Assembly (NCBI GenBank): GCA_964438865.1
Contig: CAYTMI010000006.1
Location: 124,001 to 188,000, forward strand
DNA length: 64,000 nucleotides
Direction of reading: 5' to 3'
Origin: G016234445 sp964438865
GTDB lineage: Bacteria > Chloroflexota > Dehalococcoidia > Tepidiformales > Tepidiformaceae
In this document: in pieces, positions 15,454 to 23,353 of the stretch
How the letters are laid out: each line of letters begins with the position of its first letter
Numbering within the stretch: the first letter of the stretch is position 1
The notes under the pieces: generated by a model
Databases searched by the model: none
The model's input: the letters and a program-made list of their open reading frames with translations, nothing else
What the model was told of the DNA's origin: nothing
Made by a program: the position numbers and the translations under genes

Positions 15454-15459
15454 AGCGTA
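15454..15459 (-). promoter_or_regulatory. Leaderless-type -10 box of the cyclophilin gene
   Basis: GG-TACGCT on the minus strand, six bases before ATG; the same eight bases GGTACGCT occur in front of aspS and the ybaK-type gene. Confidence 0.55.
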
Positions 15460-15474
15460 CCGCAGCTGCGCGAA

Positions 15475-16068
15475 CTAGACTCGCTGCGCTTTGACCCCCG
15501 CGGGGATGAGTGAGTCGTTCACGCTGCCCAGCCACTCGTTGAGCCACGCCTCTTCCCGCCGGTGGGGGAGCGCCCTGAGGATGTCCAGGGTGTGGGTCGG
15601 GTCATGGATTGCGATGCCCCAGAGGAGCCCACCGAACCGCACGGGCGCCGGCGCCAGCCCCAGCGTCTTGCGGTCGCCGCCATACGGAATGACGCGGTCG
15701 AGGTCGCCGTCCGACATGCGTTCGATCGCGGCGGCCATTCGCCCGCGGTGGGTGGCCGCCGCGGCCAGCAACTCGTCGATCGTGGCGTTGGCGCGGGCGC
15801 GGACCGCCGTCTCATTCCAGTCGTCGATGTCGAAGGGGACGGGAAGTGGCGGCTCCGGCGGCGGCGCCGAAAGCCCAACCATGGGCGAAAAGCTTGCGGC
15901 TATGAGGCCATCGATGGTCGCGAGGTGGGCGATGTAATCGCGGACGCTCCAGTGCGAGCCGGGGATGACAGCCCCGAGTTCGCCTGCGCTGAGGGACCGG
16001 CAGAGGTGCTCGAACTGGACGCGATGCCGGGCGAGTTCATCGATGACCAGGCGGCAGCGGACGTTCAT
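15475..16068 (-). CDS. DinB/mycothiol-dependent-maleylpyruvate-isomerase-like protein
   Basis: A 197-residue four-helix protein of the DinB-like superfamily: HWSVRDYIAHLATIDGLIA near residue 45 and a later IAIHDPTHTLDILRAL segment are the usual places of metal-binding histidines. Such proteins are often thiol-dependent transferases, but no substrate can be named. The ATG at 16068 has AAGGAG eight bases upstream. It faces the divergent small gene at 16153. Confidence 0.75.
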   Translation of the reverse strand: MNVRCRLVIDELARHRVQFEHLCRSLSAGELGAVIPGSHWSVRDYIAHLATIDGLIAASFSPMVGLSAPPPEPPLPVPFDIDDWNETAVRARANATIDELLAAAATHRGRMAAAIERMSDGDLDRVIPYGGDRKTLGLAPAPVRFGGLLWGIAIHDPTHTLDILRALPHRREEAWLNEWLGSVNDSLIPAGVKAQRV

Positions 16069-16152
16069 CGGGGTGCTCCTTGGGAGATGGGGGCACTCTA
16101 CTCCGCGGGCCGGCCGGCGGTTGGTTGCCGCCCCCGCACCCGCCCGGCGACA

Positions 16153-16323
16153 ATGGACGCCCGTGAACCACGAAACCGGGCATCGCCCGTGACCCTTGAG
16201 AGCCCGGTTGGGGCTATCGCCATCGATCGCGGCGCCCTCGCGGTGCTCCCCCACAGCGACGATATCTTTGCAGTGCGACTTGGAGGCCGAGTGGTTCGCC
16301 ACCGGCCAGGAGGAAACGAATGA
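16153..16323 (+). CDS. Possible small hypothetical protein (56 aa) coupled to the next gene
   Basis: A short frame whose last 44 codons read VTLESPVGAIAIDRGALAVL then HSDDIFAVRLGGRVVRH. Its TGA overlaps the ATG of the following gene (ATGA), which favours coupled translation. Start is uncertain: ATG at 16153 or GTG at 16189, neither with a good ribosome-binding site. I do not recognise it. Confidence 0.4.
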   Translation: MDAREPRNRASPVTLESPVGAIAIDRGALAVLPHSDDIFAVRLGGRVVRHRPGGNE

Positions 16324-17087
16324 GCCAGCTTCAGAAAGCAATCAGCCGCGTCCAGCGACGCGAAGGCCCGCGCTCCATCGGCTTCGGCGCCGCGAGCCGG
16401 GAACAGCCCCGCGCCATGCTCGCCGGCGTGCTCGCTGCGGACGCGGCGGGCGTGACCACAGCAATCGAGGCCGGGGCGGACTTCGTCGTCGTCCACGCCG
16501 GAACTGCCGCATCGGCAGCTAACGTCGTCAAGGCTGCGGCGGCGAAAGACCGCTGCCTCGGGGCGCTCGTGGACAAACTGGACGAAGCTGGCGCGCAGGC
16601 GCTGAAGGATGCGGGCGCCGACTTCGCTGTCTCGTCGCTCGAAGGGACGGCGGCCACGGCGATGGATTCGGATCGCCTGGGCCACGTCATCACCGCCCAC
16701 GCCGGCATGGAAGACAACACCCTCCGGGCGCTGGGGCCGCTTGGGCTCGATGCGATCTACGTCGAGCTCACGGGCCACCTGATGTCGGTCGCCGATCAGC
16801 TTCACCTCCTCCGGCTCGCTTCGTTCTCGGGGAGCGCGCTGCTGGTGACGGTAGATGCGGCTGCCGCCGTCGCGGACCTGCGGGTGCTGCGGGACTCCGG
16901 CGCGGCGGGGGTGGTTGCGCCAGCGGGCACATCGAAGGCACAGATGGAAGGTCTCATCACCGCGCTGAAGGCGGTCCCGGCACCGAAGAAGGGACGCCGT
17001 GAAGGTGCTGACATCGCCCTCGTGCCCGCTGCGGCCAGCCGGCGCGACGAAGGCGAGCATGAACACGAGGAAGAGGACGACGACTGA
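16320..17087 (+). CDS. Hypothetical protein with barrel-like repeats and an acidic tail
   Basis: The 255-residue protein has regular beta/alpha units (GADFVVVHAG, ADFAVSSLEGT, LDAIYVEL, ALLVTVD, GVVAPAG) like a TIM-barrel of the indole-glycerol-phosphate-synthase type, but I see no catalytic motif that names it. The last 20 residues are rich in Glu, Asp and His (GEHEHEEEDDD). It overlaps mutY by 29 bases and is likely co-transcribed with it. AGGAGG lies 5' of the ATG. Confidence 0.75.
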   Translation: MSQLQKAISRVQRREGPRSIGFGAASREQPRAMLAGVLAADAAGVTTAIEAGADFVVVHAGTAASAANVVKAAAAKDRCLGALVDKLDEAGAQALKDAGADFAVSSLEGTAATAMDSDRLGHVITAHAGMEDNTLRALGPLGLDAIYVELTGHLMSVADQLHLLRLASFSGSALLVTVDAAAAVADLRVLRDSGAAGVVAPAGTSKAQMEGLITALKAVPAPKKGRREGADIALVPAAASRRDEGEHEHEEEDDD

Positions 17088-17970
17088 CGCTCTTGCCGGC
17101 AAGATCCGGGAGCCGCTGGCCCGCTGGTACCGGGACCACGGCCGCCACTCCCTCCCGTGGCGGCTGACGCGCGACATCTATGCTGTCCTCGTCTCCGAAG
17201 TGATGCTGCAGCAGACGCAGGTGGAGCGCGTTGCACCGCGTTATGTCCGTTGGCTTGAACGCTGGCCGACTGCCGCGTCGCTCGCCGCGGAGTCGCCGGC
17301 GGAGGTCATCCGGGAGTGGGGAGGGCTGGGGTACAACCGGCGAGCGCTCCATCTCCATGGCGCCGCCACCGCGCTCGCGTCGCGCTCCGAAACCACCCGC
17401 CCGGGCGTCGCGGAGCTTCGTTCGCTCCCCGGGGTGGGCCTGTACACCGCCGCAGCCATCGCCTGTTTCGCGGGAGAAGAGCACGTCGCCGTCGTCGACA
17501 CCAACATCGCGCGGGTCATCGCCAGGGTCGTCGTTGGGCAGGCGAGTCCGCGCCAGGTATTGGCCCGGACCACGGCCAGCGCCGCCGAGTCCCTGTTGCC
17601 CGCTACCGGTGCACGGGACCACAACCTCGGGCTGATGGACCTCGGCGCGATGGTGTGTACGGCTCGAAACCCCGCCTGCGAGGCCTGCCCGCTGAGCCCG
17701 GAATGCGCCTGGCTGGCGGCCGGAAAGCCGCCGGCAGAGGGGCCCGTTGCCCGGGCTCAACCGTTCGAGACGACAGCGAGGTTCGCGCGGGGCCGAATCG
17801 TCAACGCTCTCCGGGATGCTGCGGCCATGGGCGAAGACGAAGTCCGTTCCCTCCTGCCCCCGGCGCATCAGCCGCGCGCCATCGGCTACCTTCAGGCGCT
17901 CGAACGCGACGGGTTGCTGGAGCACCGTCATGGCCGGTGGGCCCTGACCGGCACCTTCACGGCAGGATGA
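17059..17970 (+). CDS. mutY: A/G-specific adenine glycosylase MutY
   Basis: MutY removes adenine mispaired with 8-oxoguanine. The 303-residue protein has the HhH-GPD fold: SEVMLQQTQVERV with the catalytic Glu, helix-hairpin-helix LPGVGLYTAAAIACFA, catalytic Asp in VDTNIARV, and an iron-sulphur loop with C-x6-C-x2-C-x5-C (CTARNPACEACPLSPEC). The C-terminal part is short and lacks a clear NUDIX-like 8-oxoG-reading domain, so this is a small-form MutY. The ATG at 17059 is preferred to a longer frame. Its 3' end overlaps convergent queA by 14 bases. Confidence 0.9.
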   Translation: MNTRKRTTTDALAGKIREPLARWYRDHGRHSLPWRLTRDIYAVLVSEVMLQQTQVERVAPRYVRWLERWPTAASLAAESPAEVIREWGGLGYNRRALHLHGAATALASRSETTRPGVAELRSLPGVGLYTAAAIACFAGEEHVAVVDTNIARVIARVVVGQASPRQVLARTTASAAESLLPATGARDHNLGLMDLGAMVCTARNPACEACPLSPECAWLAAGKPPAEGPVARAQPFETTARFARGRIVNALRDAAAMGEDEVRSLLPPAHQPRAIGYLQALERDGLLEHRHGRWALTGTFTAG

Positions 17971-18976
17971 GCATCGCGTCGCCGAAGCTGTAGAACCGGT
18001 ACCGCTCGGCCACGGCGAGGCGATACGCGGCCATCACCTGCTCCGTTCCAGCAAAGGCGCAGACGAGCATCAGGAGCGTCGACTTCGGCAGGTGGAAGTT
18101 CGTCACGAGGACATCAACCACGTGAAAAGGGTCGCCAGGCAGGATCTTGAGTGTCGTCCAGCCGTCGTAGGGGACCACCGAGCCTCGCTCCCGGGCGACG
18201 TGTTCGACCGTGCGGACGACGGTTGTCCCGACCGCCACCACCCGGCGTCCCTCGCGCTTCGCCATGGCGATCGCATCGGCCGTTTCCGCGGGCACGGTGA
18301 CATGCTCGCCGTGGAGGACGTGGTCGCGCGGGTCCTCGACCGTCACGGGTTTGAACGTCCCCGGGCCGACATCGAGCGTCACCGCGACCCGCTGGATCCC
18401 ACGCGCATCGAGTGCGGCGAGGAGCGCGGGGGTAAAGTGCAGCCCTGCCGTTGGGGCGGCCGCGCTGCGGGCGTCCCGGCTATAGACGGTCTGGTAGCGC
18501 TCCGGGTCGCCGTGGTAGTCGCGGATGTAGGGCGGCAGCGGCACCGCTCCGACCGCGGCCGGATCGAAGGCGCGTTCGAACATGAGTTCAACAACCTCGG
18601 GGGTTCGGCCGGTCACGGTTGCCGCAAGGGGCCCGTCCGAGGCTTCGAAGACGAACTGCCGCCCTGCCACCGCCTGCCGGGCCGGCCGGAGGAGCACCTC
18701 CCACTGGAGGTCCGTCAAGGGACGGACGAGGAGGGCTTCGACCCGCCCGCCGGTGCCCGGGCGCTCCCCGAACAGCCGGGCTGCCATGACCCGGGTGTCG
18801 TTCACCACGAGCAGATCTCCGGGTTCGAGCAGGTCCGGAAGGTCGCGGAAATGATGGTGGCCGATCTCGCCGCCCGCCCGGTGGAGCGCCATCAGCCGGG
18901 CCGAGTCGCGCGGCTCCGCTGGTTGTTGTGCGATCAGTTCCGGGGGCAAGGCGAAGTCGAAGTCGGCGGTACGCAT
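17957..18976 (-). CDS. queA: S-adenosylmethionine:tRNA ribosyltransferase-isomerase QueA
   Basis: QueA turns preQ1 in tRNA (position 34) into epoxyqueuosine using the ribosyl part of SAM. The 339-residue protein has the family's start DFDFALPPELIAQQP, VNDTRVMAARL, PLPPYI, AAPTAGLHFT and the closing FYSFGDAMLI. Length is normal. It diverges from the gene at 19040. No queG, tgt or preQ1 synthesis genes are in the window. Confidence 0.95.
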   Translation of the reverse strand: MRTADFDFALPPELIAQQPAEPRDSARLMALHRAGGEIGHHHFRDLPDLLEPGDLLVVNDTRVMAARLFGERPGTGGRVEALLVRPLTDLQWEVLLRPARQAVAGRQFVFEASDGPLAATVTGRTPEVVELMFERAFDPAAVGAVPLPPYIRDYHGDPERYQTVYSRDARSAAAPTAGLHFTPALLAALDARGIQRVAVTLDVGPGTFKPVTVEDPRDHVLHGEHVTVPAETADAIAMAKREGRRVVAVGTTVVRTVEHVARERGSVVPYDGWTTLKILPGDPFHVVDVLVTNFHLPKSTLLMLVCAFAGTEQVMAAYRLAVAERYRFYSFGDAMLILP

Positions 18977-19039
18977 GCTTCCTACGAGGATTGCGCCTCA
19001 ACGGCCTGAGGGTCTACGTTTGACGCCTCGGAGGCTCCC

Positions 19040-19459
19040 ATGGCGGAAGGCAATGGCTCATCGACTTCGTGGATTTCGGGCGACCGCCTGGACCGGCTGA
19101 CGGCCACGACGGTCAACGTCGAGCGCACCGCCATCCGCTCGCTGGAGGCCGACCAGGCGCGGCTTGAACGCTCGGCAGTGATGCGGATGCGGGCAACGCA
19201 GGCCTCCCTCGACCTGTCCGGCGTTGTGTTCGGGCGGTTTGAACAGGGCACTCTCAGCAAGAGCACCGTCGGAGTGGTGGTCGCGCGGTCTGTCGCTTGC
19301 GATGAGGTGCGGACCGCGATCCTCGCGGCCCCGGTGGTCCGCGGCGAAGTGCACACCTGGCTGGACCTGCGGACCGCTGTCGCGATCGGCTTCGGGATGG
19401 TCCTGGGGAAGGCCTTCCTCAGCGCGCTACGATCGATCGGCCGGCATTCGGAGGAGTAA
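19040..19459 (+). CDS. Hypothetical protein with solenoid-like repeats and a C-terminal membrane helix
   Basis: I do not recognise the family. The 139-residue protein has short repeated strands (LTATTVNVERTAIRSLEAD, RLERSAVMRMRAT, QASLDLSGVVFG) of the kind seen in left-handed or bactofilin-like beta-solenoids, then a hydrophobic segment near residues 112-130 (AVAIGFGMVLGKAFL). GGAGG lies before the ATG. The 3' end overlaps convergent rlmN by 41 bases. A membrane-attached scaffold is only a guess. Confidence 0.65.
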   Translation: MAEGNGSSTSWISGDRLDRLTATTVNVERTAIRSLEADQARLERSAVMRMRATQASLDLSGVVFGRFEQGTLSKSTVGVVVARSVACDEVRTAILAAPVVRGEVHTWLDLRTAVAIGFGMVLGKAFLSALRSIGRHSEE

Positions 19460-20522
19460 CCTCCAGCGCGTCGGCTAGCACGGCATCGGTGCGAAGCTGG
19501 CCGCAGGCGGCCGCGATTTCGCTCCCTTTTTCGACGCGCACGGTGCAGGTCACGCCGGCTTCGCGCAGCACCCGTTCGAAGGCGAGCGTCCGCGCCCGGG
19601 CGGGGCGACGGAAGCCTCCCGCGGTGGGGTTCACCGGGATCAGGTTTACGTGGGCGCCGGTCTTCGCGACGAGCGCCCCCAGGGCACGCGCCGTCTCCAG
19701 TGAGTCGTTCACGCCCTCCAGGAGCGCGTATTCGAAGGTGACCCGCCGCCCGGTCTTGCGGAAGTAGGCCGCCGCCGCCGCCATGATGTTGCCGACGGAG
19801 GTGGGGCCGGCGGTCGGAACGAGCCTTCGCCGCAAATCGTCATCGGGGGCGTGGAGGGAGATGGCGAGGCCGACCTGGAGCCCTTCTTCGGCGAGACGCT
19901 CGATGCCCCGGATCACGCCGACGGTGGAGATGGTGACGCTGCGCTGGGCGAGGCCGAACGCGCGTGGATCGACCAGCAGCCGGACGGCGCGGATGGTCTC
20001 GGCGTAGTTCGCGAGCGGTTCGCCCATGCCCATGAAGACAATGTTGGTGACGTGCTGGCCGCGCTCCCGCAAGAGGTTCGCGAAGTGCATGACCTGCGCA
20101 ACGATCTCCTCCGCCCGCAGGTTCCGCTCGAATCCCATCTGCCCGGTGGCGCAAAAGACGCAGCCCATGGCACAGCCGGCCTGGGTGGACACGCAGACGG
20201 TCGAGCGTGGGTGATGGCCCTCCTCCGGGTACTGCATCAGGACCGATTCGATCAGGGTCCCGTCGGCCATCCTGAGCAACACTTTCGCCGTCTCGCCGTC
20301 GGCGCTGGCCGAGCGGTGGGCTTCGGTGGCGGCGCCGATGGCGTAGCCCGCCGCGGTCAGGTGGTCGCGGACCGCGGCCGGGAGGACCTGGATGTCGCTG
20401 AGCGACGTCTTGCCCTCCTTCCAGAGCGCGCGAAGCAACTGGTTGGCGCGGTAGGCCGGGAACCCGCCAGCCGTAATCAGTTCATCTACCTCGGGCGGGA
20501 GGAGGCGGCGAAGGTCAGTCAT
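19419..20522 (-). CDS. rlmN: Dual-specificity RNA methyltransferase RlmN
   Basis: RlmN methylates C2 of A2503 in 23S rRNA and A37 in some tRNAs by radical SAM chemistry. The 367-residue protein has an N-terminal helical domain, the cluster motif CAMGCVFC near residue 118, GMGEPLANY, and the later VGLAISLHAP segment. A C-terminal Cys (VTCTVR, near 338) is in the place of the second methyl-carrying cysteine. It overlaps fmt by 4 bases (ATGA). Confidence 0.95.
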   Translation of the reverse strand: MTDLRRLLPPEVDELITAGGFPAYRANQLLRALWKEGKTSLSDIQVLPAAVRDHLTAAGYAIGAATEAHRSASADGETAKVLLRMADGTLIESVLMQYPEEGHHPRSTVCVSTQAGCAMGCVFCATGQMGFERNLRAEEIVAQVMHFANLLRERGQHVTNIVFMGMGEPLANYAETIRAVRLLVDPRAFGLAQRSVTISTVGVIRGIERLAEEGLQVGLAISLHAPDDDLRRRLVPTAGPTSVGNIMAAAAAYFRKTGRRVTFEYALLEGVNDSLETARALGALVAKTGAHVNLIPVNPTAGGFRRPARARTLAFERVLREAGVTCTVRVEKGSEIAAACGQLRTDAVLADALEVTPPNAGRSIVAR

Positions 20523-21466
20523 GCGAGCACCACTTCGTCGGCGAGGTTGCCTCGTTCGCCGTTGACGAACGCTGCACCCGGCGTGCGCGTTGATCCGCCG
20601 CGCTGCACTTCTTCGAGCACCAGGAGGCCGCCGGCGAACGCCACCGCCGGCTCACGACCGAGAAGGACGAGGGCCCCCGGACGGTGCGCGGGCGAGCCTG
20701 GTGCGACGCGCGCCCTCCAGATAGCGAGGCGGCCGCCGCGGTATTCCACGAAGGCGCCCGGCCAGGGGTTGTAGGCTCGGACGGCGCGCTCTGCTTCGAC
20801 TGCGGTCATGGAGGCGCGGAGGTGGCCGTCGGCCTTCGCGAGGAGCGGGCAGTAGGTAACCAGCGCGTCGTCCTGGGGTTGTGCCGCCAGGTCGCCGTCA
20901 AACCAGGGCGGGAGGGTAGCGATAAGCGTGCGCGCGCCGAGGGCGGCGAGGTCGAGTTCGGCCTCGCCCGCGGTGACGTCCCGGCGCAGGAGATATCGCG
21001 CCCGGGCGATGATGGGGCCTGCGTCCATTTTCGCGCTCATCTCCATGATGGTAACTCCTGTTTCGGAGTCGCCGGCGAGGATTGCAGCGTTGATGGGCGA
21101 CGGACCGCGCCAGCGGGGCAGCAAGGAAGCGTGGACGTTCACGCAACCCCGCGACGGCACCGCCAGGACTGCTCGCGGCAGGATCTTGCCGTAGGCCGCG
21201 ACCACAAATAGGTCCGCGCGGAAGGAGGCAAGATGCGCGCGCACGCTTTCGTCCCGGAAGGAGTCCGGCTGGAAGACCGGCAGGCCGCGTTCCAGGGCGG
21301 CAACCTTCACCGCCGGCGGCTTCGTCGCGCCCCCGCGCCCCGCCGGCCGGTCGGGCTGGGAGACGGCGCCGACCACCGCGTAACCGGAATCCAGGAGCGC
21401 GTTCAAGGAAGGGACGGAGAATTCCGGTGAGCCCATGAAGACGACGCGGACATCCCGGGGATTCAT
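20519..21466 (-). CDS. fmt: Methionyl-tRNA formyltransferase
   Basis: Fmt formylates initiator Met-tRNA. The 315-residue protein has the N-terminal FMGSPEFSVPSL, the formyl-folate site AAYGKILP and NVHASLLPRWRGPSPI with the conserved Asn-His, and the C-terminal OB-like domain. Start at ATG 21466 is normal for the family. Overlaps rlmN (ATGA) and follows the solute-binding protein gene by 13 bases, so these genes may be co-transcribed. Confidence 0.95.
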   Translation of the reverse strand: MNPRDVRVVFMGSPEFSVPSLNALLDSGYAVVGAVSQPDRPAGRGGATKPPAVKVAALERGLPVFQPDSFRDESVRAHLASFRADLFVVAAYGKILPRAVLAVPSRGCVNVHASLLPRWRGPSPINAAILAGDSETGVTIMEMSAKMDAGPIIARARYLLRRDVTAGEAELDLAALGARTLIATLPPWFDGDLAAQPQDDALVTYCPLLAKADGHLRASMTAVEAERAVRAYNPWPGAFVEYRGGRLAIWRARVAPGSPAHRPGALVLLGREPAVAFAGGLLVLEEVQRGGSTRTPGAAFVNGERGNLADEVVLA

Positions 21467-21479
21467 CCCGCCCCCTGGA

Positions 21480-23120
21480 CTACTGATTCCATTTGAGCAC
21501 GTCAGCGAAGCGTAGCGAGGGTGCGAAGAGGACGTCGGGGGAGAGTCCCTTGATGTCGTTCGTGTGGACGTAGGTGTACCGCGGATAGGCGATGACGACG
21601 CTGGGGGCGTTTTCCTGCCAGACCTCCTGGAGCTGGCGATAGAGGTCGGCCCTCACCTCCACGTCGTTCGTCGTCCTGCCTTTTTCGATGAGGCCGTCGG
21701 CAACCTGGTCGGCGAAGTTGGCGATGTTGAGCCCGGCGGCGCCCATCTGGGAGCTGTGCCAGCCGGCGTAAAGGTCCGGGTCGGGCCCCTGGTCCCAACC
21801 AGCGATGGCGGCTTCATACTTGCGCTCCTGGAGGAAGTCGCGCCAGAGGACGGAAAAGGTGGTACTGGCCACGGTGGCGCGGATGCCGAGCGGCTCCAGT
21901 TGCTTCGCGATCTCGTTGGCGACGGCAAGGCGAAGGGGGTCGTTGTCGGTGCGAATGGTGAAGCGGAACTCCTGGCCGTTGCGGACGAGGATACCGGTGG
22001 TCGGGTGGGCCTTCCAACCCGCTTCTTCGAGCAGCTTCGCGGCGGTCGCGCGGTCGGGGACGACGTCGTCGTACTGTTTCGCATAGGCCCAGGTGCCAGG
22101 CGCCACGGCCGAACTGGAGGGCGCGGCAAGCCCGCGGAAAGCCTTGTCCACGATCGCCCGGCGGTCGATGGCGATCGAAACGGCGCGGCGCACCCGCTCG
22201 TCCTGGAAGGTGTCTGCCAGGTCGTTGTTCAGGTAGAGGAGCAGGTAGGCGGCCCGCTGCGGCTGTTCGATGACGGTGCCCTTGATGCGCTTCAACTCCG
22301 CCAGCTGGGCCTCGGTGAGGGCGTCCCGAATGAGGATGCCGTCGATATCGCCGTCCTGCAGGGCCCGGATTGCCGCCGGGTAGTCCGTGTAGAAGCGAAG
22401 CCGGAGCGACGAGACTCCCGGCTGCCCGCGGTGGTACGACGGGGATGCCTTGAGGAGCGCTTCGGTCGAATCCAGCGACTCCAGGACGTAAGGGCCGCTG
22501 CCGACGGGCGCCGCGTTAAACGGCGCATCGAACAACTCGGCGGCGGTCCGGCTGCCCAGGAGGTGCTCCGGCAGGATCCCGATGGTGGTGTTGCGGGCAA
22601 GAAACGGGGCGGAAGGCTGTTTCAGCGTGAAGGTGACCGTCTGGGAATCTGGCGTGGCGACTTCGATCCCCAGCCAGCCCTCGGCGAGGGTGGGGTCTCC
22701 CTTGAAGTCCGGGCTGGTGAGCGCGGCGATCGTAAAGGCCACATCGCGCGACGTCAGTGGCTGGCCATCGTGCCATTGAAGGTTCTTGCGAAGGCGGAAG
22801 GTGTAGACGCGGCCGTCGCTGGAGATCTCCGGTGACTCGGCGAGGTCGGGGATGACGGTGCCGTCTGGGCTGAGCCGGCTGAGCCCGGCAAAGACCAGCT
22901 GGGAGAGGTCGGCATCCACGGCGTTGGAGGAAGCGTAGAGCGGGTTCACGCGCTGCCATGTGCCGGCAACGCCCTCGACGTACCCGCCGTCCATGTTAAG
23001 GACGACGTTTTCGGAGTCGTTCAGGCGGAGGAAGAGGACCCCCATGGCGGCGGCGAGCGCGACAAGGAAGAAGCCGCCAAAGAGGAGGGGGACGCGGGTT
23101 CGCGAAGACTCGCGGGCCAT
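21480..23120 (-). CDS. Family 5 solute-binding protein (peptide/nickel type), membrane anchored
   Basis: The 546-residue protein is an SBP_bac_5 member: VNPLYASSNAVDADLSQLVF, DGTVIPDLAE, the ligand-pocket segment FTLKQPSAPF and RRAVSIAIDR. The N-terminus has a signal-anchor helix (about 10-30) with no lipobox cysteine, so it is likely held by the helix. No permease or ATPase genes flank it; it lies between secG and fmt. It could serve a transporter elsewhere, including the Dpp-type permeases at 48.4-50.3 kb. Confidence 0.85.
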   Translation of the reverse strand: MARESSRTRVPLLFGGFFLVALAAAMGVLFLRLNDSENVVLNMDGGYVEGVAGTWQRVNPLYASSNAVDADLSQLVFAGLSRLSPDGTVIPDLAESPEISSDGRVYTFRLRKNLQWHDGQPLTSRDVAFTIAALTSPDFKGDPTLAEGWLGIEVATPDSQTVTFTLKQPSAPFLARNTTIGILPEHLLGSRTAAELFDAPFNAAPVGSGPYVLESLDSTEALLKASPSYHRGQPGVSSLRLRFYTDYPAAIRALQDGDIDGILIRDALTEAQLAELKRIKGTVIEQPQRAAYLLLYLNNDLADTFQDERVRRAVSIAIDRRAIVDKAFRGLAAPSSSAVAPGTWAYAKQYDDVVPDRATAAKLLEEAGWKAHPTTGILVRNGQEFRFTIRTDNDPLRLAVANEIAKQLEPLGIRATVASTTFSVLWRDFLQERKYEAAIAGWDQGPDPDLYAGWHSSQMGAAGLNIANFADQVADGLIEKGRTTNDVEVRADLYRQLQEVWQENAPSVVIAYPRYTYVHTNDIKGLSPDVLFAPSLRFADVLKWNQ

Positions 23121-23128
23121 GGGCGGGG

Positions 23129-23350
23129 TTACTTTTGCGACTGGACGCTCAGGAAAGATACGAAGATGAAGACGATCGTGAGGAGGATCGTGGCCTGGAA
23201 CAGCGTCTTTTCGAGGCCGCGCTTCGTGCGATAGACCGAGCCACCCGACATGCCGCCGAGGGCAGCGCCGAAGCCGGAGCCCTTCACCTGGAGGAGGATG
23301 ATGACGATGAGGATGACAGAGATAACAATCTGAAGAAGGTTGAGAAACAT
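23129..23350 (-). CDS. secG: Preprotein translocase subunit SecG
   Basis: A 73-residue protein with two helices (about 3-23 and 52-70) separated by the SecG loop with FGAALGGMSGGSVYRTKRG. SecG assists SecYE in protein export. It starts three bases after the yvcK stop and is followed closely by the solute-binding protein gene, consistent with one operon. Confidence 0.95.
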   Translation of the reverse strand: MFLNLLQIVISVILIVIILLQVKGSGFGAALGGMSGGSVYRTKRGLEKTLFQATILLTIVFIFVSFLSVQSQK

Positions 23351-23353
23351 GCG

